This document shows positions 36,207-44,545 of a stretch of DNA of 57,760 nt, piece by piece. Each line of letters begins with the position of its first letter. Positions within the stretch are counted from its first letter, which is position 1. A program made the translations under genes and the position numbers. The stretch comes from Mogibacterium sp. Its GTDB lineage: Bacteria > Bacillota > Clostridia > Peptostreptococcales > Anaerovoracaceae. Under the pieces are notes generated by a model that was not told the DNA's origin, made no database searches, and saw only the letters and a list, made by a program, of their open reading frames with translations. The stretch covers positions 1-57,760 of the forward strand of contig DUVP01000004.1 in assembly GCA_012840975.1 (NCBI GenBank). The letters run 5' to 3'.

Positions 36207-37199
36207 TTATCTAAGCTCCATATCCAGGATTGCCTTGTCGTTTTTCATTTTTAAATGTCCGATTGCTCCGTTAATTAGTGTCATCGAAGGCTTTGTATGT
36301 CCTATATCTGCTCCCCATATAAAAGGAACATCAGGAAAAGCTCTTTGAAGCAGTTCGATGTATTCTTCGTCTGTTGAACCTCCCGTAAACATTACTCTTC
36401 CAAATATAAGTACTTTGGCATTTTTGAAAAGTCCGACTGTTTTCATTTTTAATATTTTAAGATAAAAGGAGACAGCATCAGCATTATAGGTATCAAAGAA
36501 CCATATAAATCCGTCATCCTGATATCTATCAATGAAGCCGTGGAAGTCTTCATAGGGTGTTCCCAGGATCAAATCGATGATTTCCGTGCAGCCACCTATG
36601 AGTCGTCCCGTAACATCTAAAGAGGTGTTATTATCAGGTGAAAATAATTCCCACTTAACAGGGGTATCCATGTTGACTTCATCTGAAAAATCTTTGCTCG
36701 AATCATAATACTCATAAGAATGTTGAGATACGAGATTGCCCTTGAATATTTCAAGTGCGTTGTTTTGAAACTCATGTATGTTTTGAGAATCAAAACCGCC
36801 GGCATTAAATCCATAAATTGTCGCAATATCGAGTTTGGTTGTAATAAGCATTTGAATATTGGTAGGATCGGAATATCCGGCAAACCATTTCGGGTTAGAC
36901 TTTATGCTTTCAATATCGATATAAGGCAGCATTTCGAAATTAAAATCTCCTCCCGTTGCAGACATTATAGCGGAAATGTTTTCATCAGACCAAATACTGT
37001 TAAATTCAGATCCTCGAATCATTGCCTGTGCGGAAGGTGAGGCATTATTTCTCACACTTGGAGTTTCTTTTATCTTGAATTCGCATTTTTTAATTTGAGA
37101 AAGAGAAAGATCGAAAGATTCGATTTTATGACCTACTCCTCCACTTGGTGCACATATGCCGATTGTTTCGCCGGATTTAGGAAAAGATGGATATATCAT
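36207..37199 (-). CDS. S66-family LD-carboxypeptidase / MccF-like protein
   Basis: 330 residues. N-terminal SGETIGICAPSGG, nucleophile Ser110 in GYSDPTN and His301 in GADIGHTKPSMTL match S66 peptidases, which trim peptidoglycan tetrapeptides (LdcA) or inactivate microcin C-like toxins (MccF). In the position of the catalytic Glu (LFLEE in relatives) it has WFFDT, so Asp236 may replace it. The gene is single, upstream of hppA on the same strand, with SD GGAC weak. Substrate unclear. Confidence 0.8.
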   Translation of the reverse strand: MIYPSFPKSGETIGICAPSGGVGHKIESFDLSLSQIKKCEFKIKETPSVRNNASPSAQAMIRGSEFNSIWSDENISAIMSATGGDFNFEMLPYIDIESIKSNPKWFAGYSDPTNIQMLITTKLDIATIYGFNAGGFDSQNIHEFQNNALEIFKGNLVSQHSYEYYDSSKDFSDEVNMDTPVKWELFSPDNNTSLDVTGRLIGGCTEIIDLILGTPYEDFHGFIDRYQDDGFIWFFDTYNADAVSFYLKILKMKTVGLFKNAKVLIFGRVMFTGGSTDEEYIELLQRAFPDVPFIWGADIGHTKPSMTLINGAIGHLKMKNDKAILDMELR

Positions 37200-37277
37200 A
37201 AATTACACGTCCTTTCTGAATTTCCAATGGTTGTATTCTTAAAAGTTGATAAGTGAAACCATGACTTTACACAAATA

Positions 37278-37310
37278 TTATACTATATTCTTATTCAACA
37301 TGTTATAATC
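37278..37310. promoter_or_regulatory. Divergent -10 boxes between the S66 and M18 peptidase genes
   Basis: Plus strand: TGTTATAAT (37302-37310), an extended -10 for the M18 gene 45 bases downstream. Minus strand: TATAAT (37283-37278) for the S66 gene. The two promoters are so close that they probably compete. Confidence 0.5.
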
Positions 37311-37354
37311 ACTATTCAGATTAAGAATTCATATTTAAACTTATGGAGGAAGCG

Positions 37355-38734
37355 ATGATAAAAGAAAATGCATGGAATACTTATACGGACAAGGACTTGA
37401 AAGCTATTGAAGCCCTTAGCAAAGACTATATGGAATTCCTTAATAATGGAAAAACCGAGAGAGAATGCACTTCTCTTATTATAGATATGGCTAAAACAAA
37501 GGGATATAAAAACCTTCAGGATATTATTGATAATAATGAAACTATTAAGGAAGGAAGTAAGGTGTATGCGGTTAATATGGATAAAGCCGTTATACTCCTG
37601 AATGTTGGAAAAGATATTGTAAATGCCGGTATGAATATTCTAGGTGCACATCTGGACTCGCCAAGGCTTGATGTGAAGCAAAATCCTTTATATGAGTCTG
37701 ATGAGCTTGCATATCTGAACACTCATTATTATGGTGGAATTAAGAAATATCAGTGGGTGACTATACCTATGGCAATTCACGGAGTGGTTGTTAAAAAGGA
37801 TGGGACTAAGATTAATCTTGCTATAGGCGAAAAGGAAGATGATCCTGTTTTCTTTGTGAGCGATCTCCTTGTTCACCTTGCAGATGAGCAGATGAAGAAG
37901 GAAGCGAAAACTGTCGTTGAGGGAGAAGACCTTGACATTATTGCCGGATCCAGACCTCTTGCCGGTGAAGAAAAAGATGCTGTCAAAGCTGCTGTACTCA
38001 AACTTCTTAAAGAACAATATGATATCGAGGAAGCTGACTTTATTTCAGCTGAGCTTGAAGTTGTTCCGGCGGGAAAAGCAAGAGAAGCGGGCTTTGACAG
38101 AAGTATGATTCTCGGATATGGACACGATGACAGATGTTGTGCATATCCTTCCGCAGTAGCTATGCTTGAGATAGAAAATCCTGAAAAGACTTCCTGCGGT
38201 CTGTTTGTAGATAAAGAAGAAATAGGCAGCGTAGGTGCGACGGGTATGGAGTCTAAATTCTTCGAGTATACTATAAGAGAAGTTCTCGATAGGATGGGAT
38301 GTTACTCTGAAATCAATCTTGCTCGGGCTTTGAGAAACAGCAGGATGCTTTCATCTGATGTAAATGCAGCTTTCGATCCTCTTTATTCCGATGCTTTTGA
38401 CAAAGCGAACGCCTCAAAGTTCGGACACGGTCTCGTCTTCTCTAAATTTACCGGATCCAGAGGCAAAATGGGGTCAAATGATGCAAATGCAGAATATCTT
38501 GCCGAACTGAGGAGGATAATGGATAAGCACGGAGTCATATATCAGGCAGCTGAACTCGGAAAAGTCGATGTTGGCGGAGGCGGTACTATAGCATATATAT
38601 TGTCGTTATATGGAATGCAGGTCATTGACAGCGGACTTGCTGTTCTGTCAATGCACGCACCGTGGGAAGCTATAAGCAAGTCCGACTTGTATGAAGCATA
38701 TAAGGGATATAAAGCATTCCTGATAGAGGCATAA
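37355..38734 (+). CDS. M18-family aminopeptidase
   Basis: 459 residues. Metal ligands and active-site motifs of the aspartyl-aminopeptidase-like M18 family: GAHLDSPR (His99, Asp101), DKEEIGSVG, and the late SMHAPWE. GGGGTIAYI is also typical. It removes N-terminal residues from peptides in the cytoplasm. ATG at 37355 is five bases after GGAGG; the upstream in-frame ATG overlaps that site. A COG2426 membrane protein gene follows after 43 bases. Confidence 0.9.
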   Translation: MIKENAWNTYTDKDLKAIEALSKDYMEFLNNGKTERECTSLIIDMAKTKGYKNLQDIIDNNETIKEGSKVYAVNMDKAVILLNVGKDIVNAGMNILGAHLDSPRLDVKQNPLYESDELAYLNTHYYGGIKKYQWVTIPMAIHGVVVKKDGTKINLAIGEKEDDPVFFVSDLLVHLADEQMKKEAKTVVEGEDLDIIAGSRPLAGEEKDAVKAAVLKLLKEQYDIEEADFISAELEVVPAGKAREAGFDRSMILGYGHDDRCCAYPSAVAMLEIENPEKTSCGLFVDKEEIGSVGATGMESKFFEYTIREVLDRMGCYSEINLARALRNSRMLSSDVNAAFDPLYSDAFDKANASKFGHGLVFSKFTGSRGKMGSNDANAEYLAELRRIMDKHGVIYQAAELGKVDVGGGGTIAYILSLYGMQVIDSGLAVLSMHAPWEAISKSDLYEAYKGYKAFLIEA

Positions 38735-38777
38735 AAACAGAAATATTATAAAAACATATGAAAAATACGGTGTGATT

Positions 38778-39233
38778 ATGTTAAAAGAAGCATTCATGAC
38801 TTTCGTTATGGCTATGCTTCCCGTTGTTGAGTTAAGGGGAGCTATTCCGTTCGGAGTTGTATCAGGATTAAGTATACAAGCATCTTTTATTTTGTCGGTT
38901 TTGGGAAATCTTCTACCTGTACCTTTTCTTGTCGTGTTTACGCGTAAAGTATTTGAATGGCTTCAATCTAAAAATGAGTGGCTACGTAAGATAGTTGAGC
39001 GTCTTGAGAAAAAAGCGGATAAGAACAAAGAAGTCGTACTTAGATCGGAATTCTGGGGACTGATGATATTAGTGGCAATTCCTTTGCCGGGAACAGGAGC
39101 CTGGACAGGAGCCTTAGTAGCGGCAATGCTTAATATGAGACTTTCACGAGCTATACCTTCAATAGGACTCGGAGTTCTTCTAGCCGGAATTATTGTTACG
39201 ACTATAACCTATGGGGCGGGGGCATTGTTCTAA
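38778..39233 (+). CDS. COG2426-family small membrane protein (putative small multidrug export)
   Basis: 151 residues with about four hydrophobic segments, at roughly 4-25, 28-52, 88-110 and 118-145. ELRGAIPFG near the start and IPLPGTGAWTGALVA are the hallmark of the family, annotated as small multidrug exporters without strong proof. The start lacks a strong Shine-Dalgarno; GGTGTG is the nearest. Possibly transcribed with the M18 gene. Confidence 0.8.
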   Translation: MLKEAFMTFVMAMLPVVELRGAIPFGVVSGLSIQASFILSVLGNLLPVPFLVVFTRKVFEWLQSKNEWLRKIVERLEKKADKNKEVVLRSEFWGLMILVAIPLPGTGAWTGALVAAMLNMRLSRAIPSIGLGVLLAGIIVTTITYGAGALF

Positions 39234-39285
39234 ACATATCTGAGAAATATTTTTATAATACAGTTGTTTTCAAGGTAAAGAAAAT

Positions 39286-39306
39286 GGCGGGGCATAAAGC
39301 CCCGCC
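39286..39306. terminator. GC-rich hairpin between convergent genes
   Basis: Perfect eight-base-pair stem GGCGGGGC/GCCCCGCC with loop ATAAA. No T-run directly follows. It serves the membrane protein gene, proC on the other strand, or both. Confidence 0.6.
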
Positions 39307-39313
39307 TATATAA

Positions 39314-39340
39314 CATCATATGCAAATTGGGCATATGATG
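39314..39340. terminator. Second hairpin in the same gap
   Basis: Perfect ten-base-pair stem CATCATATGC/GCATATGATG with a seven-base loop, eight bases after the GC-rich hairpin. Also without a T-run. Confidence 0.5.
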
Positions 39341-39346
39341 GGAAAA

Positions 39347-40147
39347 CTATTTGGATTTACCAAGCTCTTTTACCCTTTCAACAGAGTTTTTCACAGTGTC
39401 GATGAATGCACCTCTTACACCACGCTCCTCAAGTGTTTCAATTCCTACAATAGTATTTCCACCGGGTGAACAAACCTGATCCTTGAGGAACCCCGGATGT
39501 TCACCGGTTTCAAGAACCATTTTTGCTGCTCCCAGAACTGTCTGTGCAGCCAGTCTCTGAGAAGTGACTCTTGGAAGACCCTTTAGAACTCCACCATCGG
39601 CCAGGGCTTCAATTATTAGATATATATACGCAGGTCCCGCACCTGAAAGTCCGCAGGCAGTATCTATAAGATCCTCCGACATCCATTCAACTATTCCCAT
39701 AGAGGAGAAAAGTTCTTCTGCAAATCTCTTTTCATCATCGGTTAAGTCAGTATCTGAATCCAGTGCGAAAGCACCTTCACCTACGAGAGCCGGAGTATTA
39801 GGCATTGTTCTTAAAAGTCTGAAATCTCCGCCTATCATCTCCCTTATCGTATCAGTTGTCAGACCTGCCATTATAGAAATAGCAGCTTTTCCTTTAAGAT
39901 AATCACCCAGACCCGCAAGAGCTGATTTTGCATATTGAGGTTTTACTCCCAGAAGCACGATATCGCTGGATTCAGCTAATTCCTTATTGTTGTTTGCAAC
40001 ATTACAACCCAGTTCGGAAAAAGCTTTTGTTATCGACTCGGATACGTCACTTACGTAAATATCACCGGGTGTGAGAATTCCGGCTTTTAATGCTCCTTTA
40101 AGAATTGCTCCACCCATAGCGCCTGCACCAAGAAAACCTAATTTCAT
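39347..40147 (-). CDS. proC: Pyrroline-5-carboxylate reductase
   Basis: 266 residues. N-terminal GFLGAGAMGGAI binds NAD(P)H; LLRTMPNTPALVGEG and the C-terminal CSPGGNTIVGIETLE are conserved ProC blocks, as is GLSGAGPAYIYL. It completes proline synthesis. SD GGGAGG precedes ATG at 40147. It is the last gene of a reverse operon after lexA, so proline synthesis may rise in the SOS response if transcription reads through. Confidence 0.94.
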   Translation of the reverse strand: MKLGFLGAGAMGGAILKGALKAGILTPGDIYVSDVSESITKAFSELGCNVANNNKELAESSDIVLLGVKPQYAKSALAGLGDYLKGKAAISIMAGLTTDTIREMIGGDFRLLRTMPNTPALVGEGAFALDSDTDLTDDEKRFAEELFSSMGIVEWMSEDLIDTACGLSGAGPAYIYLIIEALADGGVLKGLPRVTSQRLAAQTVLGAAKMVLETGEHPGFLKDQVCSPGGNTIVGIETLEERGVRGAFIDTVKNSVERVKELGKSK

Positions 40148-40181
40148 ATTAACCTCCCGTTTTTTTATAAAATTTTGATAA

Positions 40182-40814
40182 TTAATTAAAATATCTGAAT
40201 ACACCTTTGACTTTTCCGATTATTGTTACATCTTTAGTAATAATAGGTTCCATGTAGTCATTTTCGGGTTGTAGTCTTATATAATCTTTTTCTTTAAAAA
40301 ATCTTTTTACGGTTGCAGATGATTCGTAATCGTCGTTGACCATAGCAACTACAATCTCACCGTTATTTGCAACTTGAGACTCTTGAACTATTATATAGTC
40401 ACCATCGTTTATTCCGACATTTATCATGCTGTCACCATGAACTGTCAAAATAAAATTACTGCCGGAACCGATGAATCGAGCAGGTATAGGCATTGTATCT
40501 ACTATATTATTTTCAGCAAGAATCGGTTCACCTGCGGCAACTCTGCCTATAACAGGCAGTGAAACAATTTCTTCATCAAGGAATGTCGACCTTGAAATCT
40601 CACAGTCTACAGGTAAAACCGTACGAGGTTTTGCCGGATCCTTCTTAACATAACCCTGCTGCTCAAGAACTTTGATGTCGCTATGTACTGTTGAGGTAGA
40701 CTTGATTTCGAGAGCATGACAAATCTCTCTGACTGTAGGAGAATATCCCTTTTCGGATATTGTTTTCTTCATAAAAGAAAGAATATCCTGTTGTCTCTGT
40801 TCGCTTTTTTTCAT
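40182..40814 (-). CDS. lexA: SOS repressor LexA
   Basis: 210 residues. Winged-helix N-terminus with MKKSEQRQQDILSFMKKT and YSPTVREICHALEIKST; Ala94-Gly95 cleavage site in RVAAGEPI; catalytic Ser129 (GDSM) and Lys170 in SATVKRF. It represses DNA damage genes and cleaves itself with RecA. It is the second gene of a reverse operon whose promoter contains a LexA-like box, so it should be autoregulated. Confidence 0.94.
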   Translation of the reverse strand: MKKSEQRQQDILSFMKKTISEKGYSPTVREICHALEIKSTSTVHSDIKVLEQQGYVKKDPAKPRTVLPVDCEISRSTFLDEEIVSLPVIGRVAAGEPILAENNIVDTMPIPARFIGSGSNFILTVHGDSMINVGINDGDYIIVQESQVANNGEIVVAMVNDDYESSATVKRFFKEKDYIRLQPENDYMEPIITKDVTIIGKVKGVFRYFN

Positions 40815-40846
40815 AATAAACTCCTGACTTATAACTATTACTTATA

Positions 40847-41677
40847 TTACTTATATCGAATTTGAACAAGGTCGTTAATATTGAGTTCCTGTCCGTATTC
40901 GTTCCAATCATCGTATATAATACCGGTTTGTCTTATTATAATATCACCTACAACACCGTCTATCTTGGCAAACGGTAGAGTTTTATGATAGGTAATTTTG
41001 CTCCCGTCTCTTTCAAATACATATCCGGTTCTGAACTTCTCCTGCTCAAGAGCATATTTATATTCACAGAGCTCTGATATCAGCTTGAAAAGATTATCAT
41101 TATCTATGTTAAATACGTTCTCAAGATTCAGATAAGAATAATTAGCTCTTAGCTGAATTTCATGACCTTTGAACCTGTCAAGGAAATAGATGAGTTTTTC
41201 AGCTGTTTCAGGATTTTTGGCATCCTCAAATATAACGCAGTTTATTCTTGTCCTTAATTTGAGAAGGTTGAAAATTCTATCCGGACACTCTTTAACGTAG
41301 TGCCTTAGATGTCTGGAAACATTCACGCAACTGATTCTATCAGCATAACGATTAAGAACGTCGGCAACATCCTCTATATCTTGATTTTCAGATATAGGAA
41401 GGGTGGTGTTAATGTATATGTGATGACCGTCCTCAATATGGTCAAGAATATCCTGTAAAGCCTCAAGATCGGCGAGAGGCTCTCCACCGGTCAGCACAAT
41501 ATCATTATGTGGAAATATCCTATGCATTAAATCGAGAGCCTGAAAACATCTTTCCAGATTAAAATTCGATGTATCCCTATATTCCTGCTTGTTTACGCAA
41601 AAAGGACACGCATTATTGCAATCGTACGGTACGAACATCGTTACCGTCGGTCCTATCTTGGGAAAATCCTTATTCAT
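40847..41677 (-). CDS. Radical SAM protein of unknown function, first gene of the lexA operon
   Basis: 276 residues. Cys20, Cys24, Cys27 (CNNACPFC) bind the radical-SAM 4Fe-4S cluster; TGGEPLADL binds SAM. The second half (FDIDNDN..., RFRTGYVFERDGSK) has no auxiliary cysteine set, so it is a minimal enzyme. It does not match spore photoproduct lyase by any motif I see. The location upstream of lexA and a LexA-like box in its promoter suggest a role in DNA damage. The end is 32 bases before lexA. Confidence 0.8.
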   Translation of the reverse strand: MNKDFPKIGPTVTMFVPYDCNNACPFCVNKQEYRDTSNFNLERCFQALDLMHRIFPHNDIVLTGGEPLADLEALQDILDHIEDGHHIYINTTLPISENQDIEDVADVLNRYADRISCVNVSRHLRHYVKECPDRIFNLLKLRTRINCVIFEDAKNPETAEKLIYFLDRFKGHEIQLRANYSYLNLENVFNIDNDNLFKLISELCEYKYALEQEKFRTGYVFERDGSKITYHKTLPFAKIDGVVGDIIIRQTGIIYDDWNEYGQELNINDLVQIRYK

Positions 41678-41721
41678 AAATCAGTGAGTCTCCAAAAATG
41701 TGTTTTATTTTATTCTGTCAC

Positions 41722-41750
41722 ATTATATCACTCGAACACTTGTTTGTAAA
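41722..41750 (-). promoter_or_regulatory. Promoter of the radical SAM-lexA-proC operon with LexA-like box
   Basis: Minus strand: TTTACA (41750-41745), 17 bases, TATAAT (41727-41722). Between them, plus-strand CGAACACTTGTTTG (41733-41746) resembles the Bacillus-type SOS box CGAAC-N4-GTTCG, with one base changed in the right arm. A repressor there would block the promoter. Confidence 0.7.
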
Positions 41751-41781
41751 TAATAGTTGTGCTAATAACAGACTTATTTTA

Positions 41782-41810
41782 TGGACAATAAGCCCGCTTT
41801 AATGTATAAT
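41782..41810 (+). promoter_or_regulatory. Promoter of the Mrp antiporter operon
   Basis: TGGACA (41782-41787), 17 bases, TATAAT (41805-41810), leader of about 35 bases. Divergent from the lexA operon promoter 32 bases away. Confidence 0.7.
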
Positions 41811-41850
41811 TTTCGAGTAAACAACTGCTTCTTTTAAAGTGGAGAGGTTA

Positions 41851-42489
41851 ATGCAGGGTTCAGCAAAGGACAGAAAAAAAGAGACAAATCCAATACTGGT
41901 TTGGCTGGAATTATTCCTGATTCTATTGGTTTTCTGGTTTATACTGTCAGGAATTTTCAGGTTGCCGTTTATCGTATATGGACTTATTGCAGCTCTTATA
42001 ATTTCTTATATCAGCTTGAAATCTTGTAAATTTAAAGGTATTAAGACGGATAGGACTTATTACATATTTAATGTAAATCCTTTCCGTTTTTTATTTTACT
42101 TTATTTGGCTCGTTGGAGAAATTATCAAAAGTTCTCTTAGCGTATGCAAAGTGATTTTAATAGGGGAGAAGGCGATGAATCCCAAGATTCTATGGTTTAA
42201 GGCTGATTACGATAATCCGACGGCAAAAGCTCTCCTGGCAAACTCCATAACTTTAACTCCGGGGACTGTCACTTTGGATATTTTTGATAACGGTATCTAT
42301 TCTGTCCATGCGATAACTGACAGTGCGGCGGAAGGCCTGATGACCGGAGAAATGCAGAAAAAGGTAGCCGATCTTTTTAATGAGGATATTGACTTCAGAC
42401 ATATAGAAACGGTTATTTCTGAAGAAAAGAAAAGGACTGAAATACCTCTACGCAGAAAGATATATAGAGGAAGGAGGAAGAACTTATGA
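41851..42489 (+). CDS. mrpE: Mrp antiporter subunit E
   Basis: 212 residues. Two or three hydrophobic segments at the N-terminus (about 16-58 and 78-103), then the conserved MrpE block ANSITLTPGTVTLD and a cytoplasmic C-terminus. The MrpE family assists the complex but its transport role is unclear. ATG at 41851 has GGAGAGG ahead. Overlaps mrpF by four bases. Confidence 0.9.
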   Translation: MQGSAKDRKKETNPILVWLELFLILLVFWFILSGIFRLPFIVYGLIAALIISYISLKSCKFKGIKTDRTYYIFNVNPFRFLFYFIWLVGEIIKSSLSVCKVILIGEKAMNPKILWFKADYDNPTAKALLANSITLTPGTVTLDIFDNGIYSVHAITDSAAEGLMTGEMQKKVADLFNEDIDFRHIETVISEEKKRTEIPLRRKIYRGRRKNL

Positions 42490-42749
42490 CACATTTTTTC
42501 ATCCTTATACTCATAGGATTAGTCTGTATAGTAGTGGCTATGGTTATCTTCCTTCTTTCAGGGAAGATGATTTACGATAGAATGAATGCGGTTTTTGTTA
42601 TGAATACAAATGTCATAATGTTAATAATGACGATGGGATTTATAGATGGCAGATATGACATGTATATAGATATAGCATTAAGCTATTCAATCCTCGGATT
42701 TGTCAGCACTGTAATACTCGCAAAATATATAGGAGGTCGGAGAAAATGA
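42486..42749 (+). CDS. mrpF: Mrp antiporter subunit F
   Basis: 87 residues, three hydrophobic helices (4-24, 36-56, 60-82), with RMNAVFVMNTNV between the first two as in MrpF/MbhB. Overlaps both neighbours by four bases. Confidence 0.88.
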   Translation: MTHFFILILIGLVCIVVAMVIFLLSGKMIYDRMNAVFVMNTNVIMLIMTMGFIDGRYDMYIDIALSYSILGFVSTVILAKYIGGRRK

Positions 42750-43108
42750 TTTTACAAAATATTATCGCCGGCATCCTGGTAAGTGTCGGATTTATATTCC
42801 TGGTAATATCTGCTGTAGGAGTTATTAAGTTGCCGGCATTTTTTAACAGAGTACATGCCTCCGGTGTAGGTGAAACTCTCGGAGCTTTTGTATTTATACT
42901 CGGACTGATTGTTGCAGCGGGATTTAAATTAATATCCGTTAAAATTTTTATAATTTTTATAATTCTGACATTTACTAACCCACTTGGGACAAACCTGATA
43001 ATGCTTGGAGCGACGAGGGAGAGAAATTACAAGAACTACAACAACCTAAAGCCGTTAGATGAATATTCTGAAATCGAATCTCAGGATAGTGAAGGTGAAA
43101 AGGAATAA
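42746..43108 (+). CDS. mrpG: Mrp antiporter subunit G
   Basis: 120 residues. Three membrane helices and the MrpG block LPAFFNRVHASGVGETLG. The C-terminal 30 residues are a charged tail. SD AGGAGG lies inside mrpF. A 54-base gap then separates it from the DUF4040 gene. Confidence 0.9.
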   Translation: MILQNIIAGILVSVGFIFLVISAVGVIKLPAFFNRVHASGVGETLGAFVFILGLIVAAGFKLISVKIFIIFIILTFTNPLGTNLIMLGATRERNYKNYNNLKPLDEYSEIESQDSEGEKE

Positions 43109-43162
43109 TACGAACATATAGATTAAAGATTAGAAGGAGAAGACAGGGAGATAAAGTAAAAT

Positions 43163-43405
43163 ATGTCACCATTGATTATTGAAGCAATTTTATTATTGGC
43201 ATTGATTGCGATTACGCTGGCGGTGATTTTCAATCGCGATCTTTTGATTGTGATAATCACTTACTGTGCGTTCAGCTTTATCGCTATGTTCTTATATATA
43301 GTTATGAGCTCTCCGGATGTGGCATTTACAGAAGCTGTTATAGGAGTTATTTCAACAATTTATTTTATCATAACCCTCAGGAAAATTGACAGGAGGTGTA
43401 AATGA
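43163..43405 (+). CDS. DUF4040/MbhD-type antiporter subunit
   Basis: 80 residues with three hydrophobic segments and SSPDVAFTEAVIGVISTIYF, the signature of MbhD or the matching part of MrpA's C-terminus. In typical Bacillus MrpA this piece is fused to the large subunit; here, as in archaeal Mbh-type operons, it is a separate gene. Overlaps the next gene by four bases. Confidence 0.85.
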   Translation: MSPLIIEAILLLALIAITLAVIFNRDLLIVIITYCAFSFIAMFLYIVMSSPDVAFTEAVIGVISTIYFIITLRKIDRRCK

Positions 43406-44181
43406 TGCGAAAAGTTATTGGAATAATCGTAATTATAGTCGGTCTGGGATATGTTTTCATGTCCTTTGATTTTCTGCCTGTTATAGGAGATTCAACTGCC
43501 CCTGCACATACTCATGTTTCAGATTATTATATTGAGAATGCACTTCGAGACACACATTCCCCGAATCTGGTTACAGCTGTTCTTGCAGATTACAGAGGTT
43601 TTGACACTTTGCTTGAGACTACGGTAATGTTTTCGGCCGGAGTCTGTGCCGTCATGATACTGGGCAGCAAGTCACATATAAGAAACAGATTTTTGGTTCC
43701 AAAGAAAATTCTGAAAGGTAAGCCGGAGCCCGGAGTTTCTGCATATAAAACTGTAAATAAGGATGTAATGGTTACGCTCATTGCGATTATGATACTGCTT
43801 TATGCAATATATGTACTTCTCCATGGAGAAGTCGGACCGGGAGGAGGTTTTCAGGCAGGTGCTTTGATGGCTCTTTCTTACATAGTAAGCATGATGATTG
43901 CTCCGGATACAAGACCGTTATTTAGTCTTTCAAAGGCAAATGCGGCTGCTTTGGCAGGAATAGGAGTATTTATCTATGCGTTCACCGGACTTCTGACCGT
44001 CTTTAATGGCGGTATGTTTCTGGAATATGGAAGGTTGCCGTTTCCGGTTTCGAATGAATATCTGCATACAATAGGGATTATGCTGATTGAAGTGGGTGTC
44101 ACCATAGGTGTTATGGCGACTATAATAACTATTTTAAAGGCGATTATTGAAAGGGTAAGATTCGATGATGACAGGGATTGA
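43402..44181 (+). CDS. mrpB: MbhE-MrpB fusion subunit
   Basis: 259 residues in two parts. Residues 1-105 match MbhE or the extreme C-terminus of MrpA (STAPAHTHVSDYYIENALRDT, then NLVTAVLADYRGFDTLLETTV). Residues 120-250 are MrpB, with LHGEVGPGGGFQAGA. The two modules are often separate genes or belong to different subunits. Overlaps mrpC by 17 bases. A second ATG three bases downstream may be the start. Confidence 0.85.
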   Translation: MMRKVIGIIVIIVGLGYVFMSFDFLPVIGDSTAPAHTHVSDYYIENALRDTHSPNLVTAVLADYRGFDTLLETTVMFSAGVCAVMILGSKSHIRNRFLVPKKILKGKPEPGVSAYKTVNKDVMVTLIAIMILLYAIYVLLHGEVGPGGGFQAGALMALSYIVSMMIAPDTRPLFSLSKANAAALAGIGVFIYAFTGLLTVFNGGMFLEYGRLPFPVSNEYLHTIGIMLIEVGVTIGVMATIITILKAIIERVRFDDDRD

Positions 44182-44545
44182 ACAATTTCTGGCGGACAAA
44201 GGAATATATTATCTGACATTCTTGCTGTTATCATTTGGCGTTTACGGAATAATAGCCTGCAAGAATTACATGAAGAAATTAATTTGCATGAATATAATGC
44301 AGGTTGCCGCTATTGTTTTTTTTCTGAGTTTAGGTCAGAAAAAGGGTGCAACAATACCTGTTCTTATAGAAGGATTGACTAATGCGGATTCTTATATCAA
44401 CCCGCTTACCCATGCTCTGATGCTGACAGCTATAGTAGTCAGTCTCGGAACTACAGGGGTAGGTCTCGCTCTGCTTACAAGGATCAGAGAAAAATTCGGG
44501 TCTGTAGAGGAAGATGACATAATCAGGAGGCAAAACAAACTGTGA
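44165..44545 (+). CDS. mrpC: Mrp antiporter subunit C (NuoK-like)
   Basis: 126 residues, three helices. NADSYINPLTHALMLTAIVVSLGTTGV contains the conserved NPLTHALMLTAIV block of MrpC/NuoK. It overlaps both neighbours and begins with two adjacent ATG codons inside mrpB. Confidence 0.9.
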   Translation: MMTGIEQFLADKGIYYLTFLLLSFGVYGIIACKNYMKKLICMNIMQVAAIVFFLSLGQKKGATIPVLIEGLTNADSYINPLTHALMLTAIVVSLGTTGVGLALLTRIREKFGSVEEDDIIRRQNKL

